Assembly: GCF_003226345.1 (NCBI RefSeq)
Contig: NZ_PDOF01000003.1
Location: 620,001 to 684,000, forward strand
Length of the DNA: 64,000 nucleotides
From: Alteribacter lacisalsi
GTDB lineage: Bacteria > Bacillota > Bacilli > Bacillales > Salisediminibacteriaceae
Direction of reading: 5' to 3'
Made by a program: the position numbers and the translations under genes. Every line of letters starts with the position of its first letter. The first letter of the stretch is position 1. Of this stretch, positions 1-8,037 are shown one piece after another. A model generated the notes under the pieces. That model searched no databases. It saw only the letters and a list, made by a program, of their open reading frames with translations, and was not told the origin of the DNA.

Positions 1-230
1 AGCAGGCGTTTACCCGCCATGATGTTTTCGTAGCTGATGAGGTGTTCCTGACAGGAACGGCAGTTGAAGTTATCGCAGCTGTGGACGTTGATGGAAGAAA
101 GATTGCTGACGGACGTCCCGGCGAGGTTACCCGTCATCTCCGCACACTATTTAAAGAAAGAGTAACGACTGACGGAGTTCAGTGTTATCCAGATGTCACA
201 GCCAGCAAGGCAGCTGTAAACGTCGTGTAA
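1..230 (+). CDS. ilvE: Branched-chain amino acid aminotransferase, C-terminal fragment
   Basis: The frame is open from the left edge (first complete codon at base 3) to TAA at 228-230, giving about 75 residues. The fragment reads ...FTRHDVFVADEVFLTGTA..., followed by VDGRKIADGRPGEVTRHL. This is the conserved C-terminal part of fold-type IV PLP aminotransferases of the IlvE group, including the (F/L)TGTA phosphate-binding turn. The family interconverts branched-chain amino acids and their 2-oxo acids in the cytoplasm. The N-terminal two thirds, including the catalytic lysine, lie outside the window, so a D-amino-acid or aminodeoxychorismate-lyase relative cannot be fully excluded. The next gene starts only 21 bases downstream and may be co-transcribed. 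Confidence 0.8.
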   Translation, partial: QAFTRHDVFVADEVFLTGTAVEVIAAVDVDGRKIADGRPGEVTRHLRTLFKERVTTDGVQCYPDVTASKAAVNVV

Positions 231-251
231 CGCTGTCCGTGGAGGGTCATC

Positions 252-1694
252 ATGGCAACATTTCTACTCTCAATCGTACTCCTGATTGTTGGCTATATGG
301 TCTATTCAAAAGTCGTAGAACGGATCTTCGGAATTAACGATGCTAAACCAACCCCTGCATACACCAAGGGTGACGGTATGGATTACGTGCCAATGCCCTG
401 GTGGAAAGGCAGTCTGATTCAACTCTTGAATATTGCCGGCCTTGGCCCCATCTTCGGAGCGATCCTAGGTGCCTTTTACGGACCGGTTGCGTTTATCTGG
501 ATCGTAATTGGTACACTCTTTGCCGGTGCCGTTCACGATTACTTCTCAGGTATGCTGTCTCTGCGCCATAACGGCGAACAGTACCCGACGATTGTCGGCC
601 GCTACCTCGGAAAATCGGTCCGTTTCTTTATTCATATTGTTTCTATTCTTCTTATGATTCTGGTCGCGGCTGCCTTTACAGCAGGTCCGGCTCAGCTGAT
701 TGCCGAGATTACACCAATCAGCTTTATGTTTGCACTAGGTCTTATTTTTACGTATTTCCTCATGGCAGCCGTGCTGCCGGTTAATAAAATTATCGGTAAG
801 GTGTATCCCGTTTTTGGTGCGATTCTTATCTTTATGGCTGTAGCTGTATGTGGTGCCCTTCTCTTTTCGGGCCACCAGATTCCAAATGTTACGGCAAGCA
901 ACCTGCACCCTGATAACCTGCCGCTGTGGCCGCTGATGATGGTAACCATCTCCTGCGGTGCAATTTCCGGCTTCCATGCGACACAAAGCCCTATTATTGC
1001 CCGGACAATAAAGAAAGAATCAGAAGGGCGCAAGGTCTTTTACGGCGCTATGGTAGCTGAAGGGATTATCGCTCTAATCTGGGCTGCCGCCGCTATGACC
1101 TTCTTCGGCGGTACCGGCGGACTTGCAGCAGCACACGCAGCAGCCGGTCCAGCAGGTGTAGTAAATGAAATCTCCACTTCCCTGCTCGGGACGCTCGGCG
1201 GTATCCTTGCGATTCTCGGTGTGATCATCCTGCCGATTACCACAGGCGATACAGCTCTTCGTTCCTCAAGAATGATGCTCACAGAGCTTCTCGGAAAAGG
1301 TTTTTCCAAGATTAAAGGGAAAAAAGCTGTTATTTTTGCAACCATTCCGGTCACTGTGCCGGCTATATTTCTTGCGACGATTGATTATACGTTTCTCTGG
1401 CGCTACGTCGGCTGGACTAACCAGCTGGTAGCTACCGTTATGCTCTGGACAGCTGCCATGTACCTGCTGAAACATCAAAAGGTGCATTGGATCTGCGGGG
1501 TTCCTGCACTGTTCATGACAGCCGTTGTGAGTACGTATATCTTTTATGCTCCTGAAGGCTTCGGGATGGCGTATGAACCGTCTCTGGCAATCGGCCTTTC
1601 ATTAACGAGTGTTGTACTCGCCTGGTATATAAAGCAGATTTTTGCTCACCGTAAGGAAAAGCAGGAACATTCCGTTTCATCTATTGCTTCCTGA
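252..1694 (+). CDS. cstA: CstA-family carbon starvation / peptide or pyruvate transporter
   Basis: A 480-residue, highly hydrophobic protein with about a dozen predicted membrane helices. The N-terminal segment (LIVGYMVYSKVVERIFG) and the motifs GLGPIFGAILGAFYGP and AGAVHDYFSG are typical of the CstA family. The length matches the short Bacillus-type CstA (about 480 residues) rather than the roughly 700-residue enterobacterial form. Family members import peptides or pyruvate when preferred carbon is exhausted; the substrate here cannot be read from sequence. The start follows a GGAGGGT ribosome-binding site. It lies 21 bases after the ilvE-like gene and ends at a strong terminator. Confidence 0.88.
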   Translation: MATFLLSIVLLIVGYMVYSKVVERIFGINDAKPTPAYTKGDGMDYVPMPWWKGSLIQLLNIAGLGPIFGAILGAFYGPVAFIWIVIGTLFAGAVHDYFSGMLSLRHNGEQYPTIVGRYLGKSVRFFIHIVSILLMILVAAAFTAGPAQLIAEITPISFMFALGLIFTYFLMAAVLPVNKIIGKVYPVFGAILIFMAVAVCGALLFSGHQIPNVTASNLHPDNLPLWPLMMVTISCGAISGFHATQSPIIARTIKKESEGRKVFYGAMVAEGIIALIWAAAAMTFFGGTGGLAAAHAAAGPAGVVNEISTSLLGTLGGILAILGVIILPITTGDTALRSSRMMLTELLGKGFSKIKGKKAVIFATIPVTVPAIFLATIDYTFLWRYVGWTNQLVATVMLWTAAMYLLKHQKVHWICGVPALFMTAVVSTYIFYAPEGFGMAYEPSLAIGLSLTSVVLAWYIKQIFAHRKEKQEHSVSSIAS

Positions 1695-1696
1695 TC

Positions 1697-1740
1697 AAAA
1701 GGAGCAGGCAGGGTCTCTCCCTCCTGCTCCTTTTTCCTTT
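1697..1740 (+). terminator. Rho-independent terminator of cstA
   Basis: Stem AAAAGGAGCAGG / CCTGCTCCTTTT with a short loop, followed by a T-rich tract, starting three bases after the cstA stop codon. Confidence 0.9.
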
Positions 1741-1872
1741 TTATCATCTCTTGATTTCGTTTAATTTCGTTTGAGAATGACATATTTCTCAGGAAATAAT
1801 GACCTCTATTGCTGATGGGAACAGACGTGTTTTTTAATGGCTGATTTCGGAAAGGTTGTTGTTTTTCTACGC

Positions 1873-1940
1873 TGCAGCCCGACGCTTTCCGCGGGCAACA
1901 CCACTCTGCGGGGTCTTCGGTCGTTGTAGCAGCAATCTAC
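1873..1940 (+). repeat. Dispersed palindromic element, truncated copy
   Basis: Shares GACGCTTTCCGCGGGCA with copies at 8509-8668 (reverse orientation) and 17148-17308, and CTGCGGGGTCTTC with other members of the repeat group. It lacks the long middle section, so it is probably a decayed or internally deleted copy. Confidence 0.55.
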
Positions 1941-2062
1941 ACTAAAATAGTTTTTTTATATACGATAACCCGTCCAATCACTATCTGGGCAAGTAAATAG
2001 CTCCTGATATTTACGCCCTTCTCCGCTCTGATAATAACAACTTTTCTGCGTAAACAGCCCAT

Positions 2063-2098
2063 AAAAAAGCTTCAGGGAGCTATTCCCTGAAGCTTTTC
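2063..2098 (-). terminator. Terminator of the parM-parR operon
   Basis: Perfect inverted repeat AAAAGCTTCAGGGA / TCCCTGAAGCTTTT with a 5-base loop. On the minus strand it is followed by TTTTTTAT. It abuts the stop codon of the parR-like gene. The hairpin is symmetrical and could also act on the plus strand. Confidence 0.88.
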
Positions 2099-2679
2099 TA
2101 GCGGTTCATCCGATCTAAAAATCCTCCGAGCAGATCGTCTGCACTCTCTTCTTTTTCCGGTTCGGTTGTTTCCTCTTTGTTTGCCGTACCGTTCCAGTCA
2201 AAATTATCCAGTTGATCATCAAAATCAGAAGTCCCCAGCCTGTCCTCCTGTACCGGTTCCGGCATTCTTTCGCTGGAAGCGGCCTGTTCAGCCTTGGCAT
2301 CCTCCTGCAGATACAGTGCTTCATTAATATCGATTGAACCACTGTTGAGAGATGCGAGAACGGAAGTGGCTCTTACAGGATCATTTAGAAGCTGATACAC
2401 GATATTACCAAGCAGTGCCTCAGAATGAGCATGTCTGATCCAGTTGCGCTGCTCTTTGCTGAGCTGCTTTGGAAGTGGAATTGTGACCGTCTCACGTTCC
2501 TTCTGAATCGACTGACTCACGCCTTCGAGAGCATACTGGGCAATCCGGCTTGAAAAGTTCCGTTTCTCCTGTTCCTTTAACTGCTGCAGCTCCCTAATGA
2601 GATGGTCAGGTGTATCTGAAGGCAGACGAAAGGTGATTGCCTGCCCCCGCTGAATCCCATTGTTCCCCTTTTTCATCAT
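2098..2679 (-). CDS. ParR-like DNA-binding partner of ParM (putative centromere-binding adaptor)
   Basis: About 193 residues, starting at one of two adjacent ATGs (2679 or 2676). A TTG at 2691 directly after the parM stop is also possible but has a poorer ribosome-binding site. Residues 15-55 (QAITFRLPSDTPDHLIRELQ, then a second helix NFSSRIAQYALEG) fit a ribbon-helix-helix fold: one strand followed by two helices. The C-terminal third is acidic and low in complexity, and ends in a short conserved-looking DDLLGGFLDRM tail. In ParMRC systems the adaptor binds centromeric iterons through an RHH domain and caps the actin filament through its C-terminus. I infer that role from the fold, the size and the position right behind an actin-like ATPase gene. 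No family name is recognised with certainty. Confidence 0.65.
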   Translation of the reverse strand: MMKKGNNGIQRGQAITFRLPSDTPDHLIRELQQLKEQEKRNFSSRIAQYALEGVSQSIQKERETVTIPLPKQLSKEQRNWIRHAHSEALLGNIVYQLLNDPVRATSVLASLNSGSIDINEALYLQEDAKAEQAASSERMPEPVQEDRLGTSDFDDQLDNFDWNGTANKEETTEPEKEESADDLLGGFLDRMNR

Positions 2680-2691
2680 GGAATCACCCAA

Positions 2692-3882
2692 TTAGTTTTT
2701 TACAGCTTTTTTCTCTGACTCTTTCTTTTTTCTGTCCTCAGCCGCCTGCTGTTTGCGGGCATTGTCGGAAACCAGCTTGTAATAGGCATTCGCCATCATC
2801 CAGATGCTTTCTTTTTCATCTTCGAAGAAGTCAATGTTATAGCCGTCCAGATTGTTGTTCAGCGTCTTAAGGTAATCTTTCAGTACCATTGCGCCTCCAC
2901 CGACAAAATAGCAGATTTCAGTCTGGGAGTTTTTCGCCCACACATTACGAAGGTGGCGGTACTGCTTCTTGGCAAGTTCGAGAAGAATACGGTCCGTAAT
3001 GTCATGGACGCTTGTCCGGCTTCCTTTTACCATGATGTGGTTTCTGTCGTTTTTCTTTGTCAGAATATCAACGACGTCACGACGGCTGTCCAGTTCAACG
3101 CCATGCTTGGAGCGGATCTCTTCGCGGATCTGCTCAAGGGATTCGGAGACACCTAAGTTAAATCCCTGGGCTTTATCATCATCTACGTTACGGTTTCGGA
3201 TCACCGCGATATCTGTTGAAAGTCCGCCGATATCCTGAATAAGGATCTGCTTATCAATCAGATCTCTGTTAATAATATTAAGATCTTTGTCCATCACGAG
3301 GTTGATGTAAGCAGCAAATCCTTCAGGATAAACTTTCACTTCATCAAACTTGATGTTAACTTTTTTCCCCTGGTGCTTCGGTGTTACAAGAAATTCAACC
3401 TGGTGAACAGAAGAGAGGAGCTGGGAACGGTAACCTACATCCTTACCTTCTTTTACTTCCCGCAGTGGAAGTCCTGTACCCAGAGTATATGTTGCTTCAG
3501 TGACCTGGTTGTTTGTTTTAAACAGGCCTGCGTTTTCTTCATTAACAGCATCCAGCGCGAGAGCAGCAAAGAGCATTACGAGCGTCTGATCTTCTTCTGA
3601 TTTACTGCTTCCAGGATCGAGTTCAGTAGCATTGTCTGCTTTGGTTGCCAGATTGCCCACCCGGTAGATAACGTTGTTTTCTGCAAGAGCAGGGGAGTGG
3701 ACCCGAATATGAATCCCATCCAGCGGATCCTTTTCATTTAGTTCCTCAATTCCGATTACCGGCCGGTCTTCGATGTCACGTGCAATAACGTTTGGTATGT
3801 AGTATTCTGCATCTGCTTTTCCGAATAGTGCTTTCAGTGAGTCATTTCCCACATCAACAGCTGCAATTCTTGATTTAGTCAT
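2692..3882 (-). CDS. parM: ParM/StbA-type actin-like ATPase (plasmid-segregation family)
   Basis: A 396-residue actin-fold ATPase. Phosphate loop 1 is seen at AAVDVGNDSLK (Asp10, Gly12, Lys17) and phosphate loop 2 at QDIGGLSTD (Asp217 to Asp224). A glycine-rich adenosine loop, FVGGGAMVL, lies near residue 335. Length and motif spacing fit the ParM/Alp group (ALP_N-type) rather than MreB or DnaK. Such proteins form dynamic filaments that push replicons apart. The ATG follows AAGGAAGG. A candidate promoter and an iteron array lie immediately upstream, and a small DNA-binding-like gene follows with no gap, which is the standard parC-parM-parR order. The lysine- and glutamate-rich C-terminal tail (about 30 residues) looks disordered. 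Finding it beside chromosomal genes is unusual. Confidence 0.85.
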   Translation of the reverse strand: MTKSRIAAVDVGNDSLKALFGKADAEYYIPNVIARDIEDRPVIGIEELNEKDPLDGIHIRVHSPALAENNVIYRVGNLATKADNATELDPGSSKSEEDQTLVMLFAALALDAVNEENAGLFKTNNQVTEATYTLGTGLPLREVKEGKDVGYRSQLLSSVHQVEFLVTPKHQGKKVNIKFDEVKVYPEGFAAYINLVMDKDLNIINRDLIDKQILIQDIGGLSTDIAVIRNRNVDDDKAQGFNLGVSESLEQIREEIRSKHGVELDSRRDVVDILTKKNDRNHIMVKGSRTSVHDITDRILLELAKKQYRHLRNVWAKNSQTEICYFVGGGAMVLKDYLKTLNNNLDGYNIDFFEDEKESIWMMANAYYKLVSDNARKQQAAEDRKKKESEKKAVKN

Positions 3883-3946
3883 GTTTGGTCATCCTTCCTT
3901 TTCATAGAGTAATAGAGAAAAAATAGTAACTTGTACCATTTATTAA

Positions 3947-3975
3947 ATCTTAGTAGAGGCAGGCAAAAAGGTCAA
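3947..3975 (-). promoter_or_regulatory. Candidate sigma-A promoter of parMR
   Basis: On the minus strand, TTGACC (3975-3970) and TAAGAT (3952-3947) are separated by exactly 17 bases, 65-90 bases upstream of the parM start. The iteron array begins about 30 bases further upstream, so a protein bound there could control this promoter. Confidence 0.55.
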
Positions 3976-4000
3976 TGATCCATTAGTTGTATTCATTTTT

Positions 4001-4150
4001 GTAAACTTGTATACAAACTCGTTTACATGTATACAATTACGTACACATCGCCACACATCAACATGTATACATGTATGTACACTTGTACACACTTTTGTTT
4101 ACTTCATGTATACGTTTTTGTTTACATGTATACATAAATGTATACATACA
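4001..4150. repeat. Iteron array, putative parC centromere of the ParM system
   Basis: About 150 bp of A+T-rich direct repeats. Six octamers (A/T)TGTATAC start at 4007, 4027, 4063, 4106, 4126 and 4138, several preceded by GTTTAC or GTAAAC to give a 20-bp unit GTTTACATGTATACAATTAC. Diverged GTACAC units fill the gaps. Spacings of 20, 36, 43, 20 and 12 suggest a unit of roughly 10-20 bp. ParR-type adaptors bind arrays of this kind upstream of parM. No array like it occurs elsewhere in the window. Confidence 0.7.
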
Positions 4151-4195
4151 GAATTACCCAGTATTTATGTAGGAAAGAACCATATGAATGAAGCA

Positions 4196-4222
4196 GAAAA
4201 AGAGCGCCGGAGTGACGCTCTT
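4196..4222 (-). terminator. Terminator of nei
   Basis: Minus-strand stem AAGAGCG / CGCTCTT with a small internal mismatch, followed by TTTTC, just past the nei stop codon. Confidence 0.65.
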
Positions 4223-4234
4223 ATATGAAAATCA

Positions 4235-5056
4235 TTATTCTTTTTGACAAACCGGGCAGAAATAAAGACGCCTTCCGGCCAAAGTTTCTTTCATTATGGA
4301 TGATCCGCATACCCTGCATGGAAGACCGGCTCTCCCGAACACCCAGTGCCGATACTTCTTTCTGGTGTATCCCTTTTTCTTTAAAGTTTCGACAATGTCA
4401 GGTGCTGTCGTAATCCCGCCTGTTTTATAGGACTGCACGACAAGATCAACAGCCGCATGGGATGCAGTGCGCAACTGCACGTCTGTGCAGTCGACAGGAC
4501 GAAAAGATGGAGGAATTTTTGCGACAAAAAGGATTTCGCTTCGAAGATAATTGCCAATTCCTGCAATGAAGGATTGATCAAGCAGAAGGCCCGCCCACTT
4601 CCTGCGGGTAAAGAGTTTGGACAAAAACCGATCATAAAGGGCTTCTGGTAAAACTTCTTCACTCAGGATATCAGGGCCGACTTTCGCGATATAAGGATGA
4701 GAAGTAACCTCTTCGTCTCGTAAAACATCAATATCTGAAGCACTGTAAAGAAGGGCGGATTTCTTTTCATTATGAAGAGCAAGCCTCAACTGCCTGTTGG
4801 TTTTGGGATAATTGTAGACATTTCTAATCACCCATTTTCCATAAAGCTGATTGTGGGAGTAAATCGTATAACCGTTATCAAAACGAATCAGCATGGCTTT
4901 TCCCTTTGAATCCACTCGGTTTACAGAAGCACCTTTAATTACTTCCTCATACCCCTTTAACTGATCAAATGCAAAGAAACTATCCATAATGGGAGAGGAA
5001 GTAAGCGCATTTTCCACTCTGTCGGCTGCAATTCTTATTTCTGGACCTTCAGGCAT
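4235..5056 (-). CDS. nei: Endonuclease VIII-type DNA glycosylase/AP lyase
   Basis: 273 residues starting at ATG 5056, which follows AGGAGAGGAG; the longer frame upstream is not needed. The processed N-terminus PEGPEIRIAADRVE carries the catalytic Pro2 and Glu3 of the Fpg/Nei family. A helix-two-turns-helix region (LLLDQSFIAGIGNYLRSEIL) and a C-terminal zinc finger (CRVCG ... CPVC) complete the fold. The PEGPEIR(I/R)AAD start is characteristic of Nei rather than MutM. The enzyme removes oxidised pyrimidines and nicks the abasic site. It lies downstream of a DUF2071 gene on the same strand, with two DnaA boxes in between. Confidence 0.9.
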   Translation of the reverse strand: MPEGPEIRIAADRVENALTSSPIMDSFFAFDQLKGYEEVIKGASVNRVDSKGKAMLIRFDNGYTIYSHNQLYGKWVIRNVYNYPKTNRQLRLALHNEKKSALLYSASDIDVLRDEEVTSHPYIAKVGPDILSEEVLPEALYDRFLSKLFTRRKWAGLLLDQSFIAGIGNYLRSEILFVAKIPPSFRPVDCTDVQLRTASHAAVDLVVQSYKTGGITTAPDIVETLKKKGYTRKKYRHWVFGRAGLPCRVCGSSIMKETLAGRRLYFCPVCQKE

Positions 5057-5169
5057 GATTCTGTCTCCTCTCCTGGTACATATAGAGGTATCATAACCCC
5101 CCAGGTGAGGAATCAAACAATCAAAATAACAGTCACAACGCTTTAAAAACGGACAGAAACCTCTGCCAC

Positions 5170-5206
5170 TTATCCACACTATCGTTCTTAACAACCTTTA
5201 TCCACA
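5170..5206. promoter_or_regulatory. Pair of consensus DnaA boxes
   Basis: Two identical TTATCCACA sequences in the same orientation, at 5170-5178 and 5198-5206 (start-to-start 28 bp), between the DUF2071 stop and the nei start. Confidence 0.6.
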
Positions 5207-5208
5207 TG

Positions 5209-5949
5209 TTAGTAAACACTTTTAAAAGACCAGAATCTAACATTCTGCGGAGCGGCAATGTGGACAATCGGTTCTTCAGGCGGCAGTTTAAGCTGGTGTA
5301 CGTCCGCAAGATTATTGATGGAAATGGACACCTCGGCTTCTCTCAGCGCCCAGGGATCGTGGTCAATCTCCCCGGCAAGCATGCCCCCTTTATGCGTTGT
5401 AAACAGTCTGTAGCGCTCCGTGAGCCAGTATTCAAACGTGTTTTTAACAGGATGAAATACATTACTGCCTGGTTTAGGCCCGTAAGCAGCCTCGAACCTT
5501 GCTTCATGTCCTCTTTGATCTTTACGAACGCTTTTGAAGATCGTCTTCTCCTTTAATTGCGAAGCATGCATATCAGCATAAAAATAAGGCAGATGAAATA
5601 CTTTCCTCGCCACCTCCACAGCCGGTCTGTGGCTGGCGTCCAAACAGAAAAAATAAACGCCAGGCCTGCCTTTAAAGGTGACGTAAGTTCGTAAATTCAG
5701 CTCGAGAAAAGAGCTGGCGAAGGGCAAAGAAGGAAGGAAGCGAATCCGGGTGCCGCTCATTCTAAAAGGGACGATTCCCACCCACGCCGTCCCTTTCCAT
5801 ATATCAGGTTCAAGCTGTTCAGGAAGGAGAGCACGCATTACCGAGGCATCTATGGGCCAATGAGCAAACAGCAGGTTCTTCCATGTCTGCGCCATAAACC
5901 AAGGTCCTTCAGGCGCAGGGTAGGGGCGGTGTGACCTGTTTACCGTCAT
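5209..5949 (-). CDS. DUF2071 / YqjF-family protein
   Basis: 246 residues from ATG 5949, which is preceded by AGGTGAG; a GTG at 5958 is an alternative. The N-terminal block (WFMAQTWKNLLFAHWPID) and the motif WVGIVPFRMSGTRIR are typical of the YqjF/DUF2071 family, which has an acetoacetate-decarboxylase-like beta-barrel fold. The conserved FLELNLRTYVT block follows. No membrane or signal segments are seen. The biochemical function is unknown. Length is near the family norm (about 240). Confidence 0.82.
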   Translation of the reverse strand: MTVNRSHRPYPAPEGPWFMAQTWKNLLFAHWPIDASVMRALLPEQLEPDIWKGTAWVGIVPFRMSGTRIRFLPSLPFASSFLELNLRTYVTFKGRPGVYFFCLDASHRPAVEVARKVFHLPYFYADMHASQLKEKTIFKSVRKDQRGHEARFEAAYGPKPGSNVFHPVKNTFEYWLTERYRLFTTHKGGMLAGEIDHDPWALREAEVSISINNLADVHQLKLPPEEPIVHIAAPQNVRFWSFKSVY

Positions 5950-5978
5950 CTGACTCACCTGCTTTCTAAAATGTGTCC

Positions 5979-6101
5979 GGGACAGAAGTGTTTTGATTGA
6001 TTAAAATCCAAACAATCTGAATGCGGCGCAAAATCACCGCTCCTGAAAGATACGCTGCTTTGATCGGGTTCTTACCTTAACACTTTACTTTTGTCCCAGC
6101 C
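5979..6101. repeat. Candidate short inverted-repeat element
   Basis: GGGACAGAAGTG at the left end and CACTTTACTTTTGTCCC at the right end are imperfect inverted copies, bounding about 120 bp of non-coding DNA upstream of DUF2071 and downstream of glnS. A solitary arm (GTCCGGGACAGAG) recurs near 10212. It is probably a decayed MITE-like element. Confidence 0.4.
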
Positions 6102-6111
6102 TCTTGATAAA

Positions 6112-6147
6112 GGAAGCGTGCTTCCTTATACAGAAAGCACGCTCGCA
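6112..6147 (-). terminator. Terminator-like hairpin after glnS
   Basis: Minus-strand stem GAGCGTGCTTTC / GAAGCACGCTTC just past the glnS stop, followed by CTTTAT. The T-run is short. Confidence 0.55.
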
Positions 6148-6148
6148 G

Positions 6149-7825
6149 TTACTTATTAAGCTTAAATGAGCTTTTAAGGGAAACGATCCGGTTAAATACC
6201 AGGTCGTCACCTTTTGTGTATTTCGGGTCCACATTAAAGTAGCCGTGGCGGAAAAACTGAAATTTATCATTCGGCTTCAGACCGGTCATATTGGATTCAA
6301 CGAAGCCGTCCAGCACTTCAAGGGAATTAGGGTTTATATAGTCCATAAACGTTTTCTCCTGAGCATCATCGACGTCCTCTTCGTCCTCGGCATCAAGAAT
6401 GAGCGAGTCGTAAAGACGGAACTGAGCAGGTTTTGAATCGTTCGCATCAACCCAGTGAATCGTTCCCTTTACTTTCCTGCCGGTAAAACCGGACCCGCTT
6501 TTCGTTTCAGGGTCATATGTGCAGTGAAGTTCAACCACGTTTCCGTTCTCGTCTTTCACAAAGTCCTCGCACTTAATAAAGTAGGCATGCTTCAGCCGCA
6601 CTTCATTACCGGGATAAAGGCGGTGATACTTCTTTGGCGGGTCTTCCATGAAGTCTTCCTGCTCAATGTAAATCTCCCGTGAAAAAGGAATCTGTCGAGT
6701 ACCCATTTCAGGATTTTCCGGGTTTACTTCTGCACCAAGCATTTCACTTTCACCCTCAGGGTAGTTGGTGATCACGACTTTAAGCGGACGGATCACACTC
6801 ATGGTTCTTGGTGCCTTAAGCTTCAGGTCTTCCCTGATGAAGTGATCAAGCATCTGCTTATCAACGGCACCATTACCTTTTGACACACCTGTTTCCCGGA
6901 TGAAGTTCCGAATCGATTCAGGCGTGAAGCCGCGGCGGCGAAGTCCGGATATCGTCGGCAGACGAGGGTCATCCCAGCCGTCAATGACGTTTTCTTCTAC
7001 AAGCTGCTTGAGCTTCCGCTTGCTCATCACGGTGTTGGTCAGATTCAGGCGGCCAAATTCGATCTGCTGCGGCTGCGTGTCCATCTCCGCGTTCTCCACT
7101 ACCCAGTTATAGAGCGGACGCTGTTCCTCAAATTCCGTCGTGCATAGTGAATGCGTCACCCCTTCAATGGCATCCTCAAGCGGATGAGCAAAAGCATACA
7201 TCGGATAAATGCACCACGTATCCCCGGTATTGTGATGAGTGGTGTGGGAAATACGATATAGAACAGGATCACGCATGTTCATGTTGCCGGACGTCATATC
7301 AATTTTGGCCCGGAGCACTTTTTCCCCGTTGCCGAATTCGCCGTTCTTCATCCGTTCAAACAAATCCAGGTTTTCCTCTACACTTCTTGAACGTGACGGG
7401 CTTTCTTTTCCCGGTTCAGTTAACGTTCCCCGGTACTCGCGGATCTCTTCAATGGAAAGATCTTCCACATATGCCAGCCCTTTTTTAATCAGAAGCACAG
7501 CACGAAGATACATTTCCTCAAAATAATTGGAGGCATAATGCAGTTCCTCCCAATCGTAACCGAGCCATTTTACATCTTCCTTAATGGAATCAACAAACTC
7601 CTGGTCTTCCTTCAGGGGGTTGGTATCGTCAAAGCGCAGATTAGTCCGGCCGTTAAACTGGTCTGCAAGCTCAAAATTAATAAAAATTGATTTGGCGTGG
7701 CCAATATGTAAGTATCCGTTCGGTTCTGGCGGGAAACGCGTGACGATCGCATCCCTTTTACCGGAACGAAGATCCTCTTCCATGATGGTTTTAATAAAAT
7801 TTGAAGAAGTCTCCTTATTCTCCAT
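6149..7825 (-). CDS. glnS: Glutaminyl-tRNA synthetase
   Basis: 558 residues, the usual bacterial GlnRS length. Class I signatures are present: HIGH inside [17 protein letters not shown] and a KMSKS variant VMSKRKL. GlnRS-specific blocks include DDTNP, the [12 protein letters not shown] segment and C-terminal beta-barrel anticodon-binding domains. It charges tRNA-Gln directly with glutamine. Bacillus subtilis and most relatives lack this enzyme and make Gln-tRNA through GluRS and GatCAB, so the gene is an accessory acquisition or a lineage trait. The start ATG follows AGAGAGG. A divergent TPR-like gene begins about 210 bases upstream. No T-box leader is visible in that gap. Confidence 0.95.
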   Translation of the reverse strand: MENKETSSNFIKTIMEEDLRSGKRDAIVTRFPPEPNGYLHIGHAKSIFINFELADQFNGRTNLRFDDTNPLKEDQEFVDSIKEDVKWLGYDWEELHYASNYFEEMYLRAVLLIKKGLAYVEDLSIEEIREYRGTLTEPGKESPSRSRSVEENLDLFERMKNGEFGNGEKVLRAKIDMTSGNMNMRDPVLYRISHTTHHNTGDTWCIYPMYAFAHPLEDAIEGVTHSLCTTEFEEQRPLYNWVVENAEMDTQPQQIEFGRLNLTNTVMSKRKLKQLVEENVIDGWDDPRLPTISGLRRRGFTPESIRNFIRETGVSKGNGAVDKQMLDHFIREDLKLKAPRTMSVIRPLKVVITNYPEGESEMLGAEVNPENPEMGTRQIPFSREIYIEQEDFMEDPPKKYHRLYPGNEVRLKHAYFIKCEDFVKDENGNVVELHCTYDPETKSGSGFTGRKVKGTIHWVDANDSKPAQFRLYDSLILDAEDEEDVDDAQEKTFMDYINPNSLEVLDGFVESNMTGLKPNDKFQFFRHGYFNVDPKYTKGDDLVFNRIVSLKSSFKLNK

Positions 7826-8037
7826 CGCTTTTCAACCTCTCTATCACTTCATTTTTTGGTGTATCTGGTCTAAGATACCTCTACTATTTACTTATAGTAA
7901 CACGTTTAAACAAGAAGATGTACATTCCTCACTGTGACCCTTTTGCAATCATTAGGAATCCCTTTATGACAGGGTGGAGGACATTTTATATCTGTGTGGA
8001 ACTTATAGTGTAACCACATTTCAGGAGGTACGTCTAA

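Larger units (their letters stand above)
1695..2097. other. Intergenic region with a degenerate palindromic-repeat copy
   Basis: The 403-bp gap contains the cstA terminator at its left end and the parMR terminator at its right end. Bases about 1873-1940 form a partial copy of the dispersed repeat (CGCTGCAGCCCGACGCTTTCC then GCGGGC...CTGCGGGGTCTTCGG). Its left part matches the arms and first 30 bases of the full copy at 17148-17308; the rest is diverged. I see no convincing coding sequence. Confidence 0.5.
3883..4234. other. Non-coding region between parM and nei
   Basis: Holds the parM ribosome-binding site, the candidate promoter (3947-3975), the iteron array (4001-4150) and the nei terminator (4196-4222). 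The plus-strand open frame across the iterons is an artefact of the repeats, not a gene. Confidence 0.75.

Noticed and set aside
4007-4228. 73-codon plus-strand frame across the iterons
   Set aside because: Its Thr/Cys/Ile/His-rich translation simply mirrors the repeated GTATAC/GTTTAC units; no ribosome-binding site.
4235-5194. Longer 319-residue form of Nei
   Set aside because: The family needs Pro right after the initiator Met; only the start at 5056 gives MPEGPEI.
7826-8037. T-box riboswitch upstream of glnS
   Set aside because: The gap is only about 210 bp, lacks a T-box-like conserved sequence and a terminator/antiterminator pair.
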